Shown piece after piece: positions 7,058 to 14,742 of a DNA stretch of 41,271 nucleotides. The DNA lies in the NCBI GenBank assembly GCA_021791715.1, contig JAJYWB010000009.1, positions 1 through 41,271 on the forward strand. The letters run 5' to 3'. Each line of letters opens with the position of its first letter. The first letter of the stretch is position 1. Position numbers and translations under genes: made by a program. Under the pieces are notes generated by a model. The model was not told the origin of the DNA and searched no databases. It saw nothing but the letters and a program-made list of their open reading frames with translations. Source of the DNA: Planctomycetota bacterium (GTDB lineage Bacteria > Planctomycetota > Planctomycetia > Isosphaerales > Isosphaeraceae).

Positions 7058-8428
7058 TTAATTGTCGCGTCGGCGAACTTCGCTCGCCAGCCAGGAATTG
7101 AGCGCCTTTCGGAGCGCCGCGGCTTCTTGATTCAGAATCGCCGAGAGATCGCGCCTTTCGGCGGGGTCGGCGACGACGTCAAACAATTCGGCTTTCCCTT
7201 GATTGGTGACGACAAGTTTATATTTCCCGTGCGTCGCGGCGACCTGGTTTCCGCCTTCGCTCCGCCATTCCCAGAAGATCGTCCGATCGGGGGCGTGTTC
7301 GGTTCCAAGCCAAACGGGCCAAAGGTTCACGCCGTCGATTTTCCAGGCGGATTTGACGGTCGATCCCGCCGCCGCGACAAGCGTGGGGAGCAGGTCGATC
7401 GCGTGCATGACTTCGTCGTTCGACCTTCCCGATGGGATTCGACCGGGCCAATACGCAAACGATGGAACGCGCACGCCTCCCTCCCAGACCGTCCGTTTTT
7501 GGCCTCGGAAAGGACGATTGCTGTCGTGATAAACGCTGGCGCCGCGGTTTCCGACCTCGAACGTCGCGCCTTGATCGCTCGTGAAGACGATCAACGTATC
7601 GCGCGATAAACCCAGTTCGTCGAGCGTCCGTTTCACCTTGCCCACGTTTTTATCGAGCCTCGCGATCATCGCGGCGTAGGTTGCGTTGAAGGGCTTTTGG
7701 GGATCGGTCTCGGCGAATTTACCTTTGTAAGCGGCGATCTCGTCGACGGGAGCTTTGATCGCGAAATGCGAATTGGTGAACGCGAGATAGAGGAAGAACG
7801 GTTGATTTTTACCCGCTCTCGCCTTGAGGAACGCGATCGCGCGGTCGGCGAACAGGTCGTCGGCGTATCCCGCGACGGCGATTTCGGATCTACCGTTCCA
7901 CAATTTTTTGGGATATTTTTGATGAGCTTCCGTAGCGTCGGTGAATCCGAAGAATTCATCGAAGCCTTGATCCAAGGGATGAACGTAGGAATTCGAGCCT
8001 TTTGGGGGCTTGCCGTGATGCCATTTGCCCGAGAGAGCGGTGACGTAGCCGAGCGATTTGAGCGCCTCTGCGATCGTCGTTTCGGAATCGGGGAGGTCGT
8101 CGTTGTTTCCCGTCACTCCGCAATGGATCGTGTATTTGCCGGTGAGCATCGCGGCGCGGCTGGGGCAGCAGACCGCGGCGGCTGCGTAAAACCTGCGGAA
8201 GATCGTCCCTCCCGCGGCGAGCGCGTCGAGTTCGGGGGTTTTCCACTCGGTTCGGCCGTTGAAGCCGACGTCGCCCCAGCCGAGGTCGTCGGCGTTGATC
8301 AGCACGACGTTCGGCCGCGACGACGCGGGGTCGGCGTGCGCGCGAACGCGACCCGCCGCCGCGACGACGGATGCAATAGAAAAACATACTAATACAATAT
8401 GACGATTTGTTGCAATGTTGTTGCACAT
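7058..8428 (-). CDS. Exported arylsulfatase-type sulfatase
   Basis: 456 residues from ATG at 8428, with GAGGAA 10 nt upstream; a longer frame to 8821 runs into the divergent gene and is rejected. Residues 1-30 are a signal peptide (HIVLVCFSIASVVAAA). The mature protein starts RPNVVLINADDLGWGDVGFNG, a metal-binding Asp pair. At Cys87 it has the signature CCPSR, whose first Cys is the one converted to formylglycine, followed by AAMLTGKY. GKWHHGKPPKG, a metal-ligand strand IVFTSDQGATFE and FRGQKRTVWEGGVRVPSF complete the active site. It hydrolyses sulfate esters, probably from sulfated polysaccharide, in the periplasm. The substrate cannot be told from sequence. An anaerobic or copper-type maturase is not in the window. 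It is divergent from the oxidoreductase gene. Confidence 0.95.
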   Translation of the reverse strand: MCNNIATNRHIVLVCFSIASVVAAAGRVRAHADPASSRPNVVLINADDLGWGDVGFNGRTEWKTPELDALAAGGTIFRRFYAAAAVCCPSRAAMLTGKYTIHCGVTGNNDDLPDSETTIAEALKSLGYVTALSGKWHHGKPPKGSNSYVHPLDQGFDEFFGFTDATEAHQKYPKKLWNGRSEIAVAGYADDLFADRAIAFLKARAGKNQPFFLYLAFTNSHFAIKAPVDEIAAYKGKFAETDPQKPFNATYAAMIARLDKNVGKVKRTLDELGLSRDTLIVFTSDQGATFEVGNRGASVYHDSNRPFRGQKRTVWEGGVRVPSFAYWPGRIPSGRSNDEVMHAIDLLPTLVAAAGSTVKSAWKIDGVNLWPVWLGTEHAPDRTIFWEWRSEGGNQVAATHGKYKLVVTNQGKAELFDVVADPAERRDLSAILNQEAAALRKALNSWLASEVRRRDN

Positions 8429-8479
8429 AACAGGATATTTCCTCGCTTCGGGAGAGGGATCGCCGGTGCTCGGAGCCGT

Positions 8480-8508
8480 ATCGTGCGCCGGCGGCGGTTG
8501 CGAGTCAA
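8480..8508 (-). promoter_or_regulatory. Candidate sigma70-type promoter of the sulfatase gene
   Basis: On the minus strand TTGACT (complement of 8503-8508) is followed after 17 nt by CACGAT (complement of 8480-8485). Transcription would start about 45 nt before the ATG at 8428. The -35 and the spacing are good; the -10 is weak. Confidence 0.35.
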
Positions 8509-8529
8509 CCGCGGCGCGATACCGCCCCC

Positions 8530-8557
8530 TTGCGACGGCGAACGTCGCGGATATAGT
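8530..8557 (+). promoter_or_regulatory. Candidate sigma70-type promoter of the oxidoreductase gene
   Basis: TTGCGA (8530-8535), 16-nt spacer, TATAGT (8552-8557). This gives a leader of about 90 nt before the ATG at 8655. It stands back to back with the sulfatase promoter, with about 20 bp between the two -35 boxes. Confidence 0.4.
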
Positions 8558-8654
8558 GGCGCGAACGCACGTGAGGCGAGGGAAGGGTCGATCGATCGCG
8601 GCGCGGCGTCCGACGACGGCGACCGATTTATCGAACGGTTTCGAGGGGCGAGCG

Positions 8655-9812
8655 ATGAGCAAGATGAAGGTGGGGATGATCGGCGGCGGGGGTCCCGCGA
8701 ATTTCTTCGGCGCGCCGCATCGACGCGCGATTTTGATGGACAATTCGGCCGAACTCGCCGCGGGAGCGCTCCGTTCGAACCCCGACGAGGCGCTCGCTTC
8801 GGCGAAAGAACTGTATTTCACCCGCGGTTATCGCGATTGGAAATCGCTCGTCGCCGACGAATCGAAACTCGCCGTCGGCGAACGCGTCGATTACGTGACG
8901 ATCGTCACACCCAACGACGCGCACTTCGGACCGGCCGAAGCCGCGGCCAAGGCGGGGATCGGCGTCGTTTGCGAAAAACCGCTGACGATGAACCTCGCCG
9001 AGGCGAAATCGCTGTATCAGACCGTCAAACAACACAAAACTCCGTTCGTCGTCGCTTATACATATACGGCGTTTCCAATGGTGATGTTCGCTCGTCGGCT
9101 CGTGCTCGACGGGGCGATCGGCGAGGTGCGGAAGGTCGAGGCGTGGTATCCGCAGGGCTGGCTGGCTTCGAAGCTCGAAACCGAGGGGCAAAAACAGGCG
9201 TCGTGGCGGGTCGACCCGTCGAAGGCGGGGGCTTCGGGATGCGGCGGCGATATCGGTACGCATGCTTATGAATTTATTCGTTTTGTCACCGGGAAGACGG
9301 CGCTTCGGGTGCAGGCGCGGCTTAAATCGTTTGTGAAGGGGCGGGCGCTCGACGACGATTTCACGGTTTTGGCCGAGCTCGATGGGGACGCGGTCGCGAC
9401 GATCGCGGCGTCTCAGATCACGATCGGCGCGCAAAACGACAACGGCTTCCGCGTTTCGGGGACGAAGGGGACGATCGAATGGTCGATCACCGAACACAAC
9501 GCGCTCAAACATCTTGAAGCGGGATCTCCTGTGAAGATTTACAGGCTCGGCGCCGAATACGGCTACATCCCCGAATCGATCAAGCCTTACGTTCGCGTTC
9601 CGTCGGGGCACCCCGAGGGATTTCACGAGGCGCTCGCGAATTTGCATCGGACGATCGAATGGACGATCCGCGCGAGCCGAGGCGAAAAGGCGCCCAAACC
9701 TTTTGAACTTCCTGGAATCGCCGACGGCGCCGCGGGAATGGCTTTCATCGAGGCCGCGGTCGCGAGTTCGAAACAAGAAGGCGCTTGGGTTCCGGTCGCG
9801 TCGATCGAATAA
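8655..9812 (+). CDS. Gfo/Idh/MocA-family oxidoreductase
   Basis: 385 residues from ATG at 8655. An upstream in-frame extension to 8415 would overlap the divergent promoters and is rejected. The N-terminal Rossmann fold starts KVGMIGGGGP and binds NAD(P); then come DYVTIVTPNDAHFGPAEAAA and VVCEKPLTMN, the Lys-containing active-site motif of the family. The C-terminal half is the alpha/beta substrate domain, with CGGDIGTHAYEFIRFVTG holding the conserved His. These enzymes oxidise or epimerise sugars, inositols or related polyols. The form of the first loop (GGPANFFGAPHRRAI) matches a branch common in planctomycetes. No signal peptide is present, so it is cytoplasmic. Pairing with a divergent sulfatase suggests a role in breakdown of a sulfated sugar polymer; that is inference. 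Confidence 0.93.
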   Translation: MSKMKVGMIGGGGPANFFGAPHRRAILMDNSAELAAGALRSNPDEALASAKELYFTRGYRDWKSLVADESKLAVGERVDYVTIVTPNDAHFGPAEAAAKAGIGVVCEKPLTMNLAEAKSLYQTVKQHKTPFVVAYTYTAFPMVMFARRLVLDGAIGEVRKVEAWYPQGWLASKLETEGQKQASWRVDPSKAGASGCGGDIGTHAYEFIRFVTGKTALRVQARLKSFVKGRALDDDFTVLAELDGDAVATIAASQITIGAQNDNGFRVSGTKGTIEWSITEHNALKHLEAGSPVKIYRLGAEYGYIPESIKPYVRVPSGHPEGFHEALANLHRTIEWTIRASRGEKAPKPFELPGIADGAAGMAFIEAAVASSKQEGAWVPVASIE

Positions 9813-9829
9813 GCGATCGTCGGCTCAAA

Positions 9830-9874
9830 GATCGATCGCCGCGGCCCGCCGAACGATCCGCCGCGCGATCGATC
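9830..9874. terminator. Long hairpin downstream of the oxidoreductase gene
   Basis: GATCGATCG (9830-9838) pairs with CGATCGATC (9866-9874), and CGCGG (9840-9844) with CCGCG (9861-9865), giving a 14-bp stem with one bulged C and a 16-nt loop. It starts 17 nt after the stop codon. There is no U-tract, so it may act as a transcript-end stabiliser or a weak terminator rather than a classical terminator. Confidence 0.4.
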
Positions 9875-9955
9875 CGCCGATTCGAGGATGAGGCGATCGG
9901 GCGGATTGAAACGGTACCAACAAATTGACATAAAAAATATAACGGATCGCTCGAT

Positions 9956-10513
9956 GTGAAAAACACCCTCGTTCGATTCAGCGTGGCGATCGGCGGCGAT
10001 TTGCTCAAACGATTCGATCGTTATTGCGATCGGCATCGCTATCCCAACCGATCCGAGGCCGTCCGAGGGCTGATGCGCGGGGCTCTCGTCGAAGAGGTCG
10101 TCGCCGACGATTCCGAAGAGGCTCTCGGCGTCCTCACCCTTATTTACGATCACCACGCGGGAGGAACGGCCCGGCGGCTCACCGATCTGCAACACGCTCA
10201 CCTCGATCGCGTCGTCACCACTACGCATGTTCATCTTGATGAGCGTAGATGCCTTGAGGTGATTTTATTGCGGGGGGCTTCGGGAACGATCCGCAAGCTC
10301 GCCGACGATCTGATCGGAACGAAAGGGATCGAGACGGGGAGGCTCGTTCTCGCGGCGGCTTCGGCGATTCCCGGCAAGCACGATCATAATCACAATCATG
10401 ATCACGATCACGATCATAATCATGATGATGATGACACGAGCGACGAATCGCACGCGCACGATCATCCCCGCGCGAACGATCCTTCTCAATCCAAAAAACA
10501 GCCGAAGAAATGA
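9956..10513 (+). CDS. nikR: NikR-type nickel-responsive regulator with His-rich tail
   Basis: 185 residues, GTG start. Residues 1-45 form a ribbon-helix-helix DNA-binding domain (VRFSVAIGGDLLKRFDRYC, RSEAVRGLMRGAL). Residues 58-135 are the ACT-like metal-binding domain, with LQHAHLD and THVHLDERRCLEVILLRG. The four nickel ligands of E. coli NikR (His76, His87, His89, Cys95) have clear partners here: His80, His91, His93 and Cys99. Unlike ordinary NikR of about 130-140 residues, this one carries a ~45-residue tail with HDHNHNHDHDHDHNHDDDD and HAHDH, 11 His in all, which should bind extra metal. It represses or activates nickel uptake and nickel-enzyme genes when nickel is high. None of those genes is next to it here, so its targets must lie elsewhere. 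Confidence 0.92.
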   Translation: MKNTLVRFSVAIGGDLLKRFDRYCDRHRYPNRSEAVRGLMRGALVEEVVADDSEEALGVLTLIYDHHAGGTARRLTDLQHAHLDRVVTTTHVHLDERRCLEVILLRGASGTIRKLADDLIGTKGIETGRLVLAAASAIPGKHDHNHNHDHDHDHNHDDDDTSDESHAHDHPRANDPSQSKKQPKK

Positions 10514-10695
10514 TCAGATTTTCAGATTTGATTGAATATCTAACACTTAATATGACTGCTCGACGTCGGTCGGTTTAAGTTTCGGGCGGTTGTTTCGTTT
10601 GAAACGGCGACGGCGTGTTTATTGAAAAGCCGCGATGAATCGCGGTTTCGATCTTGGCGATCGAGCGATTTTGGGAGTTCTCACGTTCACGAGGC

Positions 10696-10737
10696 TTGAC
10701 CGCGGCGTCGGCGATTCACTACGATTTCCGATCGTAG
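10696..10737 (+). promoter_or_regulatory. Candidate promoter with overlapping palindrome, polysaccharide operon
   Basis: TTGACC (10696-10701), 18-nt spacer, TACGAT (10720-10725). The -10 box is part of a perfect 7-bp inverted repeat, CTACGAT (10719-10725), TTCCG, ATCGTAG (10731-10737), covering the expected start of transcription. This layout suits a repressor operator. The leader to the ATG at 10785 would be about 50 nt. Confidence 0.4.
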
Positions 10738-10770
10738 AGGAAGACGATTCGGCTTTTCGCCGATTTTCCC

Positions 10771-10776
10771 AGGAGG
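10771..10776 (+). promoter_or_regulatory. Strong ribosome binding site that sets the GT4 start
   Basis: AGGAGG, 8 nt before the ATG at 10785. It is the best Shine-Dalgarno site in the window. It is why the in-frame upstream start at 10635, which would lie before the promoter candidate, is rejected. Confidence 0.7.
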
Positions 10777-10784
10777 GGATTGCG

Positions 10785-12086
10785 ATGGCGGTCGCGACGA
10801 TCGGTCAGGGAACGGTGATGATCGCGTGTCCCGACGCGCGTCCTCCGGCTTATCAAGCCGTCGTCGGCCTTGCTCAACGCGACCTGCTCGAATCCTTCCA
10901 CACCGCGTATTATCACCGATCGCCGCGGAATTCGGCTTCGCGGTTCGCTCGCATCGCCCCCCGGACGATCGAACGGATCGACCGTTTGTCAATGCGCCGG
11001 CACGATCCCGAGATTCCCTCGGATCGCGTTCGAATCCACGCCGAGTACGATCTCGCACTCGCCGCCGAGAATCGTCTCGCGGGTCGTCATCCCGCGGCTC
11101 GACGCGAGCTGGCGAGGCTCCGCACGCGTCGATTCGATCGAGTCGTCGCGTCGAATCTCGAACGATCGCGTCCTGACGTTTTGCTGACGTTCAGCGACGT
11201 CGGTTCGGAATTCGCTTTACCAAAATGTGTGGAACTCGGAATCGGTTCGATCGTCAGCGTGGTGTGCGGCGAGCCGAGCGAGGAACGCGCGATCATGGAG
11301 ATCGAGGCCGAGACATCGCCCGATTTCTTCCCGATTTATCTGGGAGGCGCGCCGATCGATCGGATCGAGCTCGATCGCCTGCACGCTCGTCGCGTTCGCG
11401 ACGTTGAACTCGCCGATCGTGTTCTCGTTCCGTCACGGCATCTCGCCGACCGGCTGATCGATCGAGGCGCGGCGAGCGAGAAAATCACAATCGTCCCCTA
11501 CGCCGCCGACACCCGCCGCTTTCGTCCCCAAGTGGACAAAGAATATTCAAATGAAACATGTACATTTTTATTTGCAGGTGGGATTTGTCAACGGAAAGGG
11601 ATCAAGTATTTATTGGAGGCGTGGAGGCGGATTCGCAGGCCCGGGCTAAGGCTTTTGATGTTGGGGGCGCTTCCGCTCGACAAGGCGCCGCTCGAGCCTT
11701 ACCGCGATCTGGCGGAGTGGCCGGGTCGGGTATCTCATTCCGAGGTCGCGGGAGTGATGGCCGAGGCCGATGTTTTCGTGTTCCCTTCGTTGTTCGAGGG
11801 GTCGGCGGTCGTGACTTACGAGGCGTTGGCGTGCGGGCTTCCTTCGATCGTCACACCGAACGCGGGTTCGATCGTGCGTGATGGAATCGAGGGATTCGTC
11901 GTTCCGCCGCGCGATGTCGACGCGCTCGCCGCGGCGATGGAGCGTGTTTCTCGAGACTCGAACCTACGTGAGCATATGGCCAAGCAGGCGCGATCGCGGG
12001 CCGAGCTGTTCGATTGGCCGCGGTATCACGCGTCGATCGTCGCCGAGACGTCCGGGTTGATCGAGCGTCGATCGCGTTTTGATTGA
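10785..12086 (+). CDS. Glycosyltransferase family 4 (GT4)
   Basis: 433 residues. GT-B fold. The N-terminal half is acceptor-binding and variable. The C-terminal half holds the nucleotide-sugar site: FLFAGGICQRKGIKYLLEAW, then FPSLFEGSAVVTYEALACGLPSIVT with the EX7E motif of retaining GT4 enzymes, and GIEGFVVPPRDVDALAAAME. No membrane segment is present, so it is cytoplasmic and probably membrane-associated. It is the first gene of a plus-strand run of five polysaccharide genes (10785-16967), behind a strong ribosome site and a promoter with an overlapping palindrome. The sugar donor and acceptor cannot be predicted. A short AT-rich island (about 11545-11600) interrupts the GC-rich coding DNA without changing the frame. 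Confidence 0.93.
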   Translation: MAVATIGQGTVMIACPDARPPAYQAVVGLAQRDLLESFHTAYYHRSPRNSASRFARIAPRTIERIDRLSMRRHDPEIPSDRVRIHAEYDLALAAENRLAGRHPAARRELARLRTRRFDRVVASNLERSRPDVLLTFSDVGSEFALPKCVELGIGSIVSVVCGEPSEERAIMEIEAETSPDFFPIYLGGAPIDRIELDRLHARRVRDVELADRVLVPSRHLADRLIDRGAASEKITIVPYAADTRRFRPQVDKEYSNETCTFLFAGGICQRKGIKYLLEAWRRIRRPGLRLLMLGALPLDKAPLEPYRDLAEWPGRVSHSEVAGVMAEADVFVFPSLFEGSAVVTYEALACGLPSIVTPNAGSIVRDGIEGFVVPPRDVDALAAAMERVSRDSNLREHMAKQARSRAELFDWPRYHASIVAETSGLIERRSRFD

Positions 12087-12121
12087 ATCGTCACGACTCG
12101 TAAGAAACGGAACCAAGAGCG

Positions 12122-13480
12122 ATGGATCGCATCTACGTTTATTGCACGGCGGCGTTGATCTTATTGACGATCGGGTCTCAGGTTTTTCGCAAGTCGTTCG
12201 ATCCGTTCGCGCCGATCTGGCTTTTTTTGGTAGGTTATATTCAAGTTTATGTGATTCAAGCAATCTCATATCGCGATTATTCGATTAAGATCCGCGGGAT
12301 CGACCTAGTGACCGCTGGGAATCTGCGCGCCTTGTGGGCGCTCGCGTGGTTTTTATGCGTGTATTATTCGCCGTTGGGGCGGATTTTGGCTCGGAAGGCG
12401 CCGAGCGCTCCCGAGAATTGGTCGAAGCCGCTGGTTTTCGGCGTCTGCCCGATTCTGATCGCGTGGGGGTTGTTCTGTTCGGGAGCGGCGCTTTCGGGGG
12501 GCGCCGAGGAGCAAACGATGATCTCGCAAGAGGAGAACCTCTTGCGTCAGTTCCCGATGGTGCTGTTGTTGGCGGGGAACATGTTGATCGTCACGGGGAG
12601 GCGGAGCAATCCGTCGAGCCGGTTTCTGGTGACCTCGGGGATCGCGATCGCGGCGCTTTATTCGCTTCTTTGGATGATGAACGGCAAACGATCGCATTCG
12701 CTCTTCGCCGTTCTCTCGGGGGTCTGTTCTTATTACGTCTCGAAGGGAAAGAAGCCTCCGTTCACCGTGCTGCTCGCGACGAGCGTCGCGGGGGCGGTCG
12801 TCGTCACCGTCGCGATCGGTTGGCGCGGTAACAATCAATATGAACGCAATCTTTCAGGATTCGTCGAGTATCTTTCCGAGTTCGATCCCTCAAAAGTTCT
12901 TGAAAATATTAATGTAAAAGAAAAAGACGGGATCGACGAGGCCGACCCGGTTAAGACGAGCAAAGAGACCGAGGAATACTGCGGGTTTCTTCTGATGCTC
13001 GACACGGTTCCGATGAAATCGTCTTTCGATTACGGATCTTCATATATAAGGATATTTTCCACATATATACCGCGAATCGTCTGGCCCGACAAACCGTATT
13101 TCGGCCGGGAGGAGTGGGTGAACGCGTGGATCGCGGGGTCCGAGTTCCATCGCGACGAAACGTTCACCGGCCCCGCGATCGGCGTCCTCGGCGCCACCCA
13201 GCTCAACGGCGGAGCGATCGGAACGGTCGTCGTGCTCGCGGGGATCGCGATCCTGATCCGCTCGGCTTACGAATATTACAGGCTCCACGCGCGCACTCCC
13301 TGGGCTCAGGTCTTCTGGTCGATGACCTACTACAACGCGTGGCTCATGGTCGTCAACGACGATCCGTTCGTCTGGTTTTATTACGTTTACGGCTTCGCGC
13401 TTTTGCCGCCGCTCTCGTTCTTCTGGATCGTGAATAAATTCTTTTATCGCGATCCGGTTGAATCTCAAGAATCTTGTTGA
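12122..13480 (+). CDS. O-antigen/exopolysaccharide polymerase-like membrane protein (Wzy type)
   Basis: 452 residues with about 9-11 hydrophobic helices by eye: at the N-terminus (VYCTAALILLTIG), around 27-45, 70-85, 105-125, 145-160, 170-190, 215-235, and three near the C-terminus (IGTVVVLAGIAILI, FWSMTYYNAWLMVV, FALLPPLSFFWIV). A long soluble loop at about 240-340 contains SSYIRIFSTYIPRIVWPDKP and TGPAIGVLGATQLNGG, a pattern seen in Wzy-like oligosaccharide repeat-unit polymerases. It would join repeat units on the periplasmic face of the inner membrane. Its place between glycosyltransferase genes supports this. No flippase (Wzx) or length regulator is adjacent. AT-rich islands lie at about 12895-12925 and 13028-13070. 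Confidence 0.75.
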   Translation: MDRIYVYCTAALILLTIGSQVFRKSFDPFAPIWLFLVGYIQVYVIQAISYRDYSIKIRGIDLVTAGNLRALWALAWFLCVYYSPLGRILARKAPSAPENWSKPLVFGVCPILIAWGLFCSGAALSGGAEEQTMISQEENLLRQFPMVLLLAGNMLIVTGRRSNPSSRFLVTSGIAIAALYSLLWMMNGKRSHSLFAVLSGVCSYYVSKGKKPPFTVLLATSVAGAVVVTVAIGWRGNNQYERNLSGFVEYLSEFDPSKVLENINVKEKDGIDEADPVKTSKETEEYCGFLLMLDTVPMKSSFDYGSSYIRIFSTYIPRIVWPDKPYFGREEWVNAWIAGSEFHRDETFTGPAIGVLGATQLNGGAIGTVVVLAGIAILIRSAYEYYRLHARTPWAQVFWSMTYYNAWLMVVNDDPFVWFYYVYGFALLPPLSFFWIVNKFFYRDPVESQESC

Positions 13481-13518
13481 ACGAGGAATCGATTATCCAT
13501 AATTTTAGAGATATTATC

Positions 13519-14715
13519 ATGATTAAATTAGCGATTTGTTTTACGAATTGGGGGCCGTATCATCTGGCGCGGCTCCGCGCGTTGGGAGAATCGCTGCGAG
13601 GTCGCGGCTGCGAGTTGCTGGCGTACGAGGTCGCGGGGATTGAACGGCGTTATCCGTGGCGGGTCGAGCGCGACCAAGAACCGTTCACCGCCGACACGTT
13701 CTTCGCCGATCGCGACCTCGAATCGATCCCGGCGTCGGCGTGCCGCGGAGCGATCCGGTCGGCGCTCGACCGCGATCGACCGAACGCGGTCGCGATCGTC
13801 GGCTACTCGCGTCCCGAATCGCACGAGGCGCTTAGGTGGGCGAAACGAAGGCGCGTTCCCGTCGTCCTCCTTTCGGAGAGCCAACGGATCGATCATCGTC
13901 GTTATTGGTGGAAAGAAGCGATTAAGCGAACACGCGTCGAGGCGTGCCGCGCCGCGGTCGTCGGGGGCCCCGCGCATCGCGATTATCTCGTCGATCTCGG
14001 CATGCGACGCGATCGCATCACATATGGATATAACGCGATCGATAACGCGTTCTTCGCCGACCGTGCCGAGATCGCTCGGAACGATCCGAACGCGCGCGAA
14101 CGAATCCCCGCTCGGCCCTATTTCCTCGCGATCAATCGCTTCGTGCCCGAAAAAAATCTCGAACGCCTGGTGCGAGCCTTCGCGCGCTACCGTGCGTCGG
14201 TCGCCGAGGACCGCCGCTGGGATCTCGTCCTAGTAGGCGACGGACCGAATCGCGCCGCGATCGAGGCCGAGGCGAAAAAACACGAGATGGACTCTTTTAT
14301 TCATATCACGGGATTTTTGCAAGTTGATGAACGTTTCGAGCTCCGCGCGTTCGCGTCGGCGTTCGTGCATCCGAGCCTGATGGAGCCGTGGGGGCTCGTC
14401 GTCAACGAGGCCGCGGCTTGCGGAACGCCGTTGTTGGTTTCGGAACGAGCGGGATGCGCCCGCACGCTCGTCCCCGATCCGATCGGAGTCTCGGGAGCGC
14501 GGTTCGACCCGACCGACGAAGTCGATCTCGCCGAATCGCTCGCGTGGATGGCCGAGCGTTCCGATTCCGAACGCGCTCGAATGGGGGCGAACGCCGCGCG
14601 AATCGTCGCCGATTGGGGGCCCGACCGCTTCGCTCAGGGAGTCGTCGAGGCGCTCGAGATCGCCCGCTCGGTCGAACGATCACGCCGCGCCGCCGCGGCG
14701 ATCGCCTCGTTTTAA
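13519..14715 (+). CDS. Glycosyltransferase family 4 (GT4)
   Basis: 398 residues from ATG at 13519 (MIKLAICFTNWGPYHLARLRAL). A TTG at 13474 that overlaps the previous stop is possible but adds a leader unlike GT4 N-termini. The C-terminal domain shows YFLAINRFVPEKNLERLVRAF, LVLVGDGPNRAAIEAEAKK and HPSLMEPWGLVVNEAAACGTPLLVS with the EX7E motif. It is cytoplasmic. It would add a sugar to the lipid-linked repeat unit that the neighbouring polymerase uses. The gap to the polymerase gene is 38 bp and to the next GT4 27 bp, consistent with one operon. Confidence 0.92.
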   Translation: MIKLAICFTNWGPYHLARLRALGESLRGRGCELLAYEVAGIERRYPWRVERDQEPFTADTFFADRDLESIPASACRGAIRSALDRDRPNAVAIVGYSRPESHEALRWAKRRRVPVVLLSESQRIDHRRYWWKEAIKRTRVEACRAAVVGGPAHRDYLVDLGMRRDRITYGYNAIDNAFFADRAEIARNDPNARERIPARPYFLAINRFVPEKNLERLVRAFARYRASVAEDRRWDLVLVGDGPNRAAIEAEAKKHEMDSFIHITGFLQVDERFELRAFASAFVHPSLMEPWGLVVNEAAACGTPLLVSERAGCARTLVPDPIGVSGARFDPTDEVDLAESLAWMAERSDSERARMGANAARIVADWGPDRFAQGVVEALEIARSVERSRRAAAAIASF

Positions 14716-14742
14716 TCGATCCGTTATTCCAGGAACATCGGT

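Noticed and set aside
10265..10489. Small hydrophobic Ile/Met/Val membrane peptide on the minus strand
   Set aside because: The hydrophobic run is the complement of His/Asp codons (CAT, GAT) in the NikR tail and is a by-product of those codons.
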